A stretch of 64,000 bases of DNA from Bilabrum cf. latius (lineage: Eukaryota; Bigyra: Bicosoecida; Bigyra; Bicosoecida): positions 434,001 through 498,000 of the forward strand of contig OZ237739.1 in the NCBI GenBank assembly GCA_965178125.1. Direction: 5' to 3'. The position numbers were made by a program, and so were the translations under genes. Below are positions 1 through 7,462 of this stretch, in pieces (the first letter of the stretch is position 1; each line of letters opens with the position of its first letter). The notes beneath the pieces are model-generated. The model was not told the DNA's origin. It made no database searches and was given only the letters and a program-made list of their open reading frames with translations.

Positions 1-1
1 G

Positions 2-1558
2 AGCCCCCGTGGCCGTCAAGCTCACGTTCGCCAGCACCGAGTCCGCGACCACCACGTCAAACACAGACGCGCCCGCCGACGCGATGGGCCGCAGCACAGT
101 CGAGAACAACAGAGAGTCCCCGCCGTCCACGTCAGATAGCACCGACGGAAGCAACACATCCGGCCGAGACAGGCCCTGCCCCGCCACCGTCAAAGTCACG
201 CTCGAGTTCGTCACGGCAGGCACCACGTCCAAGCTAGACACAGACGCGATCACGCTAGACGTCGACCCGGCCGCCGCGTCCCGAAGCACGCGCCCGCCCA
301 CCACCACCTCGATGGACTCGCTCACGCCATCCAGCGTGTCGTTGTTCACCATCGTGCACGGCCCGATCACCACCTCGCCCGTGCTGGCGTTCACGCTCGC
401 GTGCGGCGCGCTGCCCAGCAGTGACAGTGGCGTCACCAGCACGCCGCCGCACACCACGCGCAGCTTCGTCAGAGACGGCCCGCTCACGGACACCACCGAG
501 ATGCTCGCAGGGTCCAGCACGCCGTCGGGCCCGCCAGGACGCACGCGGATCACCACGTCCCTCGCCGTGCCCGCTGGCAATGCGGCGGCCACCACCACCT
601 CCACCGACTGGCCGCCCACCACGCTCGACGGACTCAGCGACGAGCTCAGGCTGCTGTCCGGCGTGCGCGCGTACATCTGCACCGCAGGATCCGCGTGCTG
701 CATCAGCACATCTGCCTCCGCTGCCACGCTCGCGTTGCGGGAGTCGCCCACATCGGGGTGCGACCACCACCGGGCAGACAGGCTCGCGTTCACGCTGCCG
801 CCAAGGTCGATGCTCGGCAGAAGCTCCACCTCCACCACCACCGACAACGAGTCGCCCACGTCCAGCCGAGGCCACACGATCACCGCGCCTGCAAGGCTGT
901 CCGCAGACACCCCGGATGCCGACGCAGATGCCGTGTCCGCTCCCGCGCGACGAGACCCGCCCTCGCTCCACGCCGGCTGCACCACGCCGTTCACCCACAC
1001 GCCAGACACCACGTACCTGCCGTCCAGCAGCGTCGAGTCCAGCAGCGTCACGTTGAACACAGACGCGGCCGATCCGCCCGCATGCCCCACCGTCATGGTG
1101 AAGTTCAGCTTGTCGCCGCCGTCCGTGTCCGTGAAGGCCACGGGGCTCACGCCGGGCGCTGCCAAAGACCCCTCCGATACCGTCAGCGTCACCACGCGAG
1201 ACACGGCCTCGCCGCCGCTCAGGTCAGACCCAGACACAGACGCCGTCGCATCCACGCCCACGCCGCCCTGCGCCGCCGCCGTGTTGCGGACCACGCCGCG
1301 CAGCACGATCTCCACGCCCTCCACAGTCAGCCCGTTGTCCGTGCCGGCGTTCGTCACGTCGCCCAGCTGCACCGTCGCCGTGCCGGCCGCCCCGTCCACG
1401 CTCCAGTGGGACGAGTTCAGGCCGCTCAGCGCGCCCGATCCGCCCGCAAGCGACGACGTCACGTTCGACCCGGACCCTGCCGTGGCTCGCACTGACACCA
1501 CCTCCAGCAGCTCCAGCACGTCCGCTCGAGACAGGCTCACGCTCACCCACGACCCCAC
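2..1558 (-). CDS. Giant Ig/DUF11-like repeat protein, unit 1 (partial, runs off left edge)
   Basis: The minus frame is open from the landmark GTG at 1558 to the left edge, giving residues 1-519 of the unit; the C-terminal part lies outside the window. It covers module pair 1, the second A-type module with its Cys370-Cys401 pair, and the start of the second D-G-G-D domain. It alone has Trp at residue 4 (Ser elsewhere) and shares Thr209 with unit 5. The GTG is a landmark rather than a believable start, because the frame continues from the right through six codons and a TAG at 1577. Confidence 0.6.
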   Translation of the reverse strand, partial: MGSWVSVSLSRADVLELLEVVSVRATAGSGSNVTSSLAGGSGALSGLNSSHWSVDGAAGTATVQLGDVTNAGTDNGLTVEGVEIVLRGVVRNTAAAQGGVGVDATASVSGSDLSGGEAVSRVVTLTVSEGSLAAPGVSPVAFTDTDGGDKLNFTMTVGHAGGSAASVFNVTLLDSTLLDGRYVVSGVWVNGVVQPAWSEGGSRRAGADTASASASGVSADSLAGAVIVWPRLDVGDSLSVVVEVELLPSIDLGGSVNASLSARWWSHPDVGDSRNASVAAEADVLMQHADPAVQMYARTPDSSLSSSLSPSSVVGGQSVEVVVAAALPAGTARDVVIRVRPGGPDGVLDPASISVVSVSGPSLTKLRVVCGGVLVTPLSLLGSAPHASVNASTGEVVIGPCTMVNNDTLDGVSESIEVVVGGRVLRDAAAGSTSSVIASVSSLDVVPAVTNSSVTLTVAGQGLSRPDVLLPSVLSDVDGGDSLLFSTVLRPIASAGASVFDVVVADSVLANVSLTATGA

Positions 1559-1576
1559 CAGAGTGCCTTCCGCAAG

Positions 1577-1579
1577 CTA
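1577..1579 (-). other. Shared in-frame TAG, first of 22
   Basis: Every unit has TAG at codon 975, here between GTG CTG and CTT GCG GAA. Others lie at 4520, 7463, 10406, 13349, 16292, 19235, 22178, 25121, 28064, 31007, 33663, 36606, 39549, 42492, 45435, 48378, 51321, 54264, 57198, 60132 and 62335 (leftmost base). Reading through gives E-L-T-A-V-L-x-L-A-E-G-T, which aligns without gaps to E-V-V-V-A-A-A-L-P-A-G-T at residues 320-331 and resembles V-A-L-P-E-A at 642-647. The TAG thus sits inside a conserved strand, not at a domain border. No polypyrimidine tract or convincing intron surrounds it. Confidence 0.9.
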
Positions 1580-4501
1580 CAGCACCGCCGTCAGCTCCAC
1601 CACCTGCCCCACCGCCACGCGCCCGGGACCCGCCACACTAGGATCCTCCACGCTCGCGTTCCACACCAATCCAGGACCAGGCACTGACACGGCCGTCGAC
1701 TCAGGCGCCTCGGAGCTCTCGTTCCGGCTCACCCCGTACGAGCTGCCCACCACCGGGTGCGAGCTCCACTCCACCCGCACGTCCGTTGGCACCGTCGTGC
1801 CAGATGCAGCCGCGTCCGTCAGACGCACGCGGTACACCAGCACAGAGCTGCTCACCACAGACTCCAACACGGCCCACTCGCCGCTCGTGCTGTGCCCGAT
1901 CACCGACCCGCTCGTCTCGCGGCTGTACCGCTCCGTCCCGTCCACCACCACAGACTCCACCACGTACGACGGGCCCGGCAGTGACGCGTCCACCAGCCGC
2001 ACCCAGTACGCCTGGTTGTATCCCGCGCCCTGCGTCGCGTTCACTACCACCACCATCTGCACCACGTCGCCTCCGTCGCCCACCGCGCTGGCAGGACTCA
2101 CAGACACAGACACATCCGGCTCCAGCACAGACAGGCTCGCCGACTCGGAGCTCATCGTCTCCTGCGTCACGAATGCCGCATCCACATCGATGCTGGCCCC
2201 GCGAGACACAGCGCTCACGTTCTCCACGGTCGCCTCCAGCACCACCTCCAGGATCTCCCCGGCGCCAGACACGCCCACGTCCCGGTCCACATTGCGCAGC
2301 ACGCACAGAGGCGCCCGGTACCACGACGCCAATGGACCGCCCAGACGCACCACAGACAGCCCGGACAGGTCATCCAGATACGACTGCACGCCAGACCCGC
2401 CCGACCCCACACCGCTGCAGCTCGACACCAGCACGCTGCTCGGCGACGAGTCAGTGCTGCCGTTCACCACCACGCGAGCCGACACCACCCGACGCAGACC
2501 GAGACCACTCACCAGCGACGATCCCGGCACAGACACGTTCAGCACCGCATCGCTCATGCGGGCTTCCGGCAGAGCCACGCTCACGTTCACAGTCACCACG
2601 CTGCCCACCACCACGTCCAGGCCGCCAGATGTCGCGCCGTCCGAAGACACAGACAGGCTCAACGATGGCGACCCCACGCTCAGCGACGATGCAGACGTGG
2701 TCGATACCACGGACTCGTTCCGGGACTCAGACGGGCTGGGATGGCTGCCCCACCGCACGCTCACGAAAGGCACAGGGTACGATGCCCCGGCCTCCACGTC
2801 CGACGACACAAGCACCTCCCACTGCACGGCCAGCACCTGACCCGCTCCCACCTCGCTCAGCACAAGCACCGCGTCGGCCAGCGACGCAGACCCGCCTGCC
2901 ACCAGCGACCCGTTCACCCACACGCGACCCACAGAGTACACCGGAGCCCCCGTGGCCGTCAAGCTCACGTTCGCCAGCACCGAGTCCGCAACCACCACGT
3001 CAAACACAGACGCGCCCGCCGACGCGATGGGCCGCAGCACAGTCGAGAACAACAGAGAGTCCCCGCCGTCCACGTCAGATAGCACCGACGGAAGCAACAC
3101 ATCCGGCCGAGACAGGCCCTGCCCCGCCACCGTCAAAGTCACGCTCGAGTTCGTCACGGCAGGCACCACGTCCAAGCTAGACACAGACGCGATCACGCTA
3201 GACGTCGACCCGGCCGCCGCGTCCCGAAGCACGCGCCCGCCCACCACCACCTCGATGGACTCGCTCACGCCATCCAGCGTGTCGTTATTCACCATCGTGC
3301 ACGGACCGATCACCACCTCGCCCGTGCTGGCGTTCACGCTCGCGTGCGGCGCGCTGCCCAGCAGAGACAGTGGCGTCACCAGCACGCCGCCGCACACCAC
3401 GCGCAGCTTCGTCAGAGACGGCCCGCTCACGGACACCACCGAGATGCTCGCAGGGTCCAGCACGCCGTCGGGCCCGCCAGGACGCACGCGGATCACCACG
3501 TCCCTCGCCGTGCCCGCTGGCAATGCGGCGGCCACCACCACCTCCACCGACTGGCCGCCCACCACGCTCGACGGACTCAGCGACGAGCTCAGGCTGCTGT
3601 CCGGCGTGCGCGCGTACATCTGCACCGCAGGATCCGCGTGCTGCATCAGCACATCTGCCTCCGCTGCCACGCTCGCGTTGCGGGAGTCGCCCACATCGGG
3701 GTGCGACCACCACCGGGCAGACAGGCTCGCGTTCACGCTGCCGCCAAGGTCGATGCTCGGCAGAAGCTCCACCTCCACCACCACCGACAACGAGTCGCCC
3801 ACGTCCAGCCGAGGCCACACGATCACCGCGCCTGCAAGGCTGTCCGCAGACACCCCGGAAGCCGACGCAGATGCCGCGTCCGCTCCCGCGCGACGAGACC
3901 CGCCCTCGCTCCACGCCGGCTGCACCACGCCGTTCACCCACACGCCAGACACCACGTACCTGCCGTCCAGCAGCGTCGAGTCCAGCAGCGTCACGTTGAA
4001 CACAGACGCGGCCGATCCGCCCGCATGCCCCACCGTCATGGTGAAGTTCAGCTTGTCGCCGCCATCCGTGTCCGTGAAGGCCACGGGGCTCACGCCGGGC
4101 GCTGCCAAAGACCCCTCCGATACCGTCAGCGTCACCACGCGAGACACGGCCTCGCCGCCGCTCAGGTCAGACCCAGACACAGACGCCGTCGCATCCACGC
4201 CCACGCCGCCCTGCGCCGCCGCCGTGTTGCGGACCACGCCGCGCAGCACGATCTCCACGCCCTCCACAGTCAGCCCGTTGTCCGTGCCGGCGTTCGTCAC
4301 GTCGCCCAGCTGCACCGTCGCCGTGCCGGCCGCCCCGTCCACGCTCCAGTGGGACGAGTTCAGACCGCTCAGCGCGCCCGATCCGCCCGCAAGCGACGAC
4401 GTCACGTTCGACCCGGACCCTGCCGTGGCTCGCACTGACACCACCTCCAGCAGCTCCAGCACGTCCGCTCGAGACAGGCTCACGCTCACCGACGACCCCA
4501 C
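1577..4501 (-). CDS. Giant Ig/DUF11-like repeat protein, unit 2 (reference unit)
   Basis: 974 codons between shared TAGs. Inferred layout: module A1 (from about residue 945 of the preceding unit, across its TAG, to ~125), B1 (~125-300, D-G-G-D 146, W-V-N-G 188, S-H-P 266), A2 (~300-470, A-L-P-A-G-T 326, Cys370/Cys401), B2 (~475-635, D-G-G-D 478, W-V-N-G 528, S-H-P 586), A3 (~630-795, A-L-P-E-A 643, Cys695/Cys733) and B3 (~800-940, D-G-G-D 809, S-H-P 914). Each S-H-P is followed by S-R-N-x-S. There are 19 N-glycosylation sequons, only two Lys (150, 365), no hydrophobic transmembrane segment and no signal peptide. Probable role: repetitive stalk of a secreted or surface glycoprotein. The DUF11 kinship is inferred from motif order. 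This unit has Ser860 and Glu934. Confidence 0.62.
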   Translation of the reverse strand: MGSSVSVSLSRADVLELLEVVSVRATAGSGSNVTSSLAGGSGALSGLNSSHWSVDGAAGTATVQLGDVTNAGTDNGLTVEGVEIVLRGVVRNTAAAQGGVGVDATASVSGSDLSGGEAVSRVVTLTVSEGSLAAPGVSPVAFTDTDGGDKLNFTMTVGHAGGSAASVFNVTLLDSTLLDGRYVVSGVWVNGVVQPAWSEGGSRRAGADAASASASGVSADSLAGAVIVWPRLDVGDSLSVVVEVELLPSIDLGGSVNASLSARWWSHPDVGDSRNASVAAEADVLMQHADPAVQMYARTPDSSLSSSLSPSSVVGGQSVEVVVAAALPAGTARDVVIRVRPGGPDGVLDPASISVVSVSGPSLTKLRVVCGGVLVTPLSLLGSAPHASVNASTGEVVIGPCTMVNNDTLDGVSESIEVVVGGRVLRDAAAGSTSSVIASVSSLDVVPAVTNSSVTLTVAGQGLSRPDVLLPSVLSDVDGGDSLLFSTVLRPIASAGASVFDVVVADSVLANVSLTATGAPVYSVGRVWVNGSLVAGGSASLADAVLVLSEVGAGQVLAVQWEVLVSSDVEAGASYPVPFVSVRWGSHPSPSESRNESVVSTTSASSLSVGSPSLSLSVSSDGATSGGLDVVVGSVVTVNVSVALPEARMSDAVLNVSVPGSSLVSGLGLRRVVSARVVVNGSTDSSPSSVLVSSCSGVGSGGSGVQSYLDDLSGLSVVRLGGPLASWYRAPLCVLRNVDRDVGVSGAGEILEVVLEATVENVSAVSRGASIDVDAAFVTQETMSSESASLSVLEPDVSVSVSPASAVGDGGDVVQMVVVVNATQGAGYNQAYWVRLVDASLPGPSYVVESVVVDGTERYSRETSGSVIGHSTSGEWAVLESVVSSSVLVYRVRLTDAAASGTTVPTDVRVEWSSHPVVGSSYGVSRNESSEAPESTAVSVPGPGLVWNASVEDPSVAGPGRVAVGQVVELTAVL

Positions 4502-6185
4502 CAGAGTGCCTTCCGCAAGCTACAGCACCGCCGTCAGCTCCACCACCTGCCCCACCGCCACGCGCCCGGGACCCGCCACACTAGGATCCTCCACGCTCGC
4601 GTTCCACACCAATCCAGGACCAGGCACTGACACGGCCGTCGACTCAGGCGCCTCGGAGCTCTCGTTCCGGCTCACCCCGTACGAGCTGCCCACCACCGGG
4701 TGCGAGCTCCACTCCACCCGCACGTCCGTCGGCACCGTCGTGCCAGATGCAGCCGCGTCCGTCAGACGCACGCGGTACACCAGCACAGAGCTGCTCACCA
4801 CAGACTCCAACACGGCCCACTCGCCGCTCGTGCTGTGCCCGATCACCGACCCGCTCGTCTCGCGGTTGTACCGCTCCGTCCCGTCCACCACCACAGACTC
4901 CACCACGTACGACGGGCCCGGCAGCGACGCGTCCACCAGCCGCACCCAGTACGCCTGGTTGTATCCCGCGCCCTGCGTCGCGTTCACTACCACCACCATC
5001 TGCACCACGTCGCCTCCGTCGCCCACCGCGCTGGCAGGACTCACAGACACAGACACATCCGGCTCCAGCACAGACAGGCTCGCCGACTCGGAGCTCATCG
5101 TCTCCTGCGTCACGAATGCCGCATCCACATCGATGCTGGCCCCGCGAGACACAGCGCTCACGTTCTCCACGGTCGCCTCCAGCACCACCTCCAGGATCTC
5201 CCCGGCGCCAGACACGCCCACGTCCCGGTCCACATTGCGCAGCACGCACAGAGGCGCCCGGTACCACGACGCCAATGGACCGCCCAGACGCACCACAGAC
5301 AGCCCGGACAGGTCATCCAGATACGACTGCACGCCAGACCCGCCCGACCCCACACCGCTGCAGCTCGACACCAGCACGCTGCTCGGCGACGAGTCAGTGC
5401 TGCCGTTCACCACCACGCGAGCCGACACCACCCGACGCAGACCGAGACCACTCACCAGCGACGATCCCGGCACAGACACGTTCAGCACCGCATCGCTCAT
5501 GCGGGCTTCCGGCAGAGCCACGCTCACGTTCACAGTCACCACGCTGCCCACCACCACGTCCAGGCCGCCAGATGTCGCGCCGTCCGAAGACACAGACAGG
5601 CTCAACGATGGCGACCCCACGCTCAGCGACGATGCAGACGTGGTCGATACCACGGACTCGTTTCGGGACTCAGACGGGCTGGGATGGCTGCCCCACCGCA
5701 CGCTCACGAAAGGCACAGGGTACGATGCCCCGGCCTCCACGTCCGACGACACAAGCACCTCCCACTGCACGGCCAGCACCTGACCCGCTCCCACCTCGCT
5801 CAGCACAAGCACCGCGTCGGCCAGCGACGCAGACCCGCCTGCCACCAGCGACCCGTTCACCCACACGCGACCCATAGAGTACACCGGAGCCCCCGTGGCC
5901 GTCAAGCTCACGTTCGCCAGCACCGAGTCCGCAACCACCACGTCAAACACAGACGCGCCCGCCGACGCGATGGGCCGCAGCACAGTCGAGAACAACAGAG
6001 AGTCCCCGCCGTCCACGTCAGATAGCACCGACGGAAGCAACACATCCGGCCGAGACAGGCCCTGCCCCGCCACCGTCAAAGTCACGCTCGAGTTCGTCAC
6101 GGCAGGCACCACGTCCAAGCTAGACACAGACGCGATCACGCTAGACGTCGACCCGGCCGCCGCGTCCCGAAGCACGCGCCCGCCC
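3059..6185. repeat. Segment duplicated at 60874-64000
   Basis: With an offset of 57,815 this stretch matches the contig right of the second N gap at every unit-specific marker compared: ttattcac near 3285, ccggaagcc near 3858, gccatccg near 4063, gactcagg near 4641 and cccatagag near 5873. No other part of the array shows this full combination. Confidence 0.75.
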
Positions 6186-7444
6186 ACCACCACCTCGATG
6201 GACTCGCTCACGCCATCCAGCGTGTCGTTGTTCACCATCGTGCACGGCCCGATCACCACCTCGCCCGTGCTGGCGTTCACGCTCGCGTGCGGCGCGCTGC
6301 CCAGCAGAGACAGTGGCGTCACCAGCACGCCGCCGCACACCACGCGCAGCTTCGTCAGAGACGGCCCGCTCACGGACACCACCGAGATGCTCGCAGGGTC
6401 CAGCACGCCGTCGGGCCCGCCAGGACGCACGCGGATCACCACGTCCCTCGCCGTGCCCGCTGGCAATGCGGCGGCCACCACCACCTCCACCGACTGGCCG
6501 CCCACCACGCTCGACGGACTCAGCGACGAGCTCAGGCTGCTGTCCGGCGTGCGCGCGTACATCTGCACCGCAGGATCCGCGTGCTGCATCAGCACATCCG
6601 CCTCCGCTGCCACGCTCGCGTTGCGGGAGTCGCCCACATCGGGGTGCGACCACCACCGGGCAGACAGGCTCGCGTTCACGCTGCCGCCAAGGTCGATGCT
6701 CGGCAGAAGCTCCACCTCCACCACCACCGACAACGAGTCGCCCACGTCCAGCCGAGGCCACACGATCACCGCGCCTGCAAGGCTGTCCGAAGACACCCCG
6801 GATGCCGACGCAGATGCCGCGTCCGCTCCCGCGCGACGAGACCCGCCCTCGCTCCACGCCGGCTGCACCACGCCGTTCACCCACACGCCAGACACCACGT
6901 ACCTGCCGTCCAGCAGCGTCGAGTCCAGCAGCGTCACGTTGAACACAGACGCGACCGATCCGCCCGCATGCCCCACCGTCATGGTGAAGTTCAGCTTGTC
7001 GCCGCCGTCCGTGTCCGTGAAGGCCACGGGGCTCACGCCGGGCGCTGCCAAAGACCCCTCCGATACCGTCAGCGTCACCACGCGAGACACGGCCTCGCCG
7101 CCGCTCAGGTCAGACCCAGACACAGACGCCGCCGCATCCACGCCCACGCCGCCCTGCGCCGCCGCCGTGTTGCGGACCACGCCGCGCAGCACGATCTCCA
7201 CGCCCTCCACAGTCAGCCCGTTGTCCGTGCCGGCGTTCGTCACGTCGCCCAGCTGCACCGTCGCCGTGCCGGCCGCCCCGTCCACGCTCCAGTGGGACGA
7301 GTTCAGACCGCTCAGCGCGCCCGATCCGCCCGCAAGCGACGACGTCACGTTCGACCCGGACCCTGCCGTGGCTCGCACTGACACCACCTCCAGCAGCTCC
7401 AGCACGTCCGCTCGAGACAGGCTCACGCTCACCGACGACCCCAC
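4520..7444 (-). CDS. Giant Ig/DUF11-like repeat protein, unit 3
   Basis: Full-length unit (974 codons). Differences from unit 2: T105A, A164V, A219S, V524M and S860N; Glu934 is kept. V524M results from the ccatagag variant near 5873. The part visible at the right edge of the window (unit 23) is indistinguishable from this unit at the markers checked. Confidence 0.6.
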   Translation of the reverse strand: MGSSVSVSLSRADVLELLEVVSVRATAGSGSNVTSSLAGGSGALSGLNSSHWSVDGAAGTATVQLGDVTNAGTDNGLTVEGVEIVLRGVVRNTAAAQGGVGVDAAASVSGSDLSGGEAVSRVVTLTVSEGSLAAPGVSPVAFTDTDGGDKLNFTMTVGHAGGSVASVFNVTLLDSTLLDGRYVVSGVWVNGVVQPAWSEGGSRRAGADAASASASGVSSDSLAGAVIVWPRLDVGDSLSVVVEVELLPSIDLGGSVNASLSARWWSHPDVGDSRNASVAAEADVLMQHADPAVQMYARTPDSSLSSSLSPSSVVGGQSVEVVVAAALPAGTARDVVIRVRPGGPDGVLDPASISVVSVSGPSLTKLRVVCGGVLVTPLSLLGSAPHASVNASTGEVVIGPCTMVNNDTLDGVSESIEVVVGGRVLRDAAAGSTSSVIASVSSLDVVPAVTNSSVTLTVAGQGLSRPDVLLPSVLSDVDGGDSLLFSTVLRPIASAGASVFDVVVADSVLANVSLTATGAPVYSMGRVWVNGSLVAGGSASLADAVLVLSEVGAGQVLAVQWEVLVSSDVEAGASYPVPFVSVRWGSHPSPSESRNESVVSTTSASSLSVGSPSLSLSVSSDGATSGGLDVVVGSVVTVNVSVALPEARMSDAVLNVSVPGSSLVSGLGLRRVVSARVVVNGSTDSSPSSVLVSSCSGVGSGGSGVQSYLDDLSGLSVVRLGGPLASWYRAPLCVLRNVDRDVGVSGAGEILEVVLEATVENVSAVSRGASIDVDAAFVTQETMSSESASLSVLEPDVSVSVSPASAVGDGGDVVQMVVVVNATQGAGYNQAYWVRLVDASLPGPSYVVESVVVDGTERYNRETSGSVIGHSTSGEWAVLESVVSSSVLVYRVRLTDAAASGTTVPTDVRVEWSSHPVVGSSYGVSRNESSEAPESTAVSVPGPGLVWNASVEDPSVAGPGRVAVGQVVELTAVL

Positions 7445-7462
7445 CAGAGTGCCTTCCGCAAG

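Noticed and set aside
255-998. Minus-strand frames of about 247, 228, 207, 65 and 64 codons rich in Gly, Arg and Cys
   Set aside because: Out-of-frame shadows of the main minus frame.
1577-1620. A small intron removing the shared TAG
   Set aside because: A GT...TAG reading of 42 bases ending at the TAG is possible on paper. It would delete the strand that aligns with the other modules, has no pyrimidine tract and keeps coding composition. RNA data could still overturn this.
9-2840. A 943-codon plus-strand frame, present in every unit (Ser/Thr/Pro/Asp-rich)
   Set aside because: It is antisense to the minus frame with third positions paired, so GC-rich codons keep it free of stops. The product is low complexity without hydrophobic core patterns or recognisable motifs. 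It ends in TGA and loses its tail in the diverged patch.
4499-4501. GTG at the head of each 974-codon stretch as a true start, making each unit a separate gene
   Set aside because: It lies inside a beta strand that begins before the TAG. There is no upstream promoter, ribosome-binding site or signal peptide, only 18 bases separate it from the previous stop, and no ATG is nearby.
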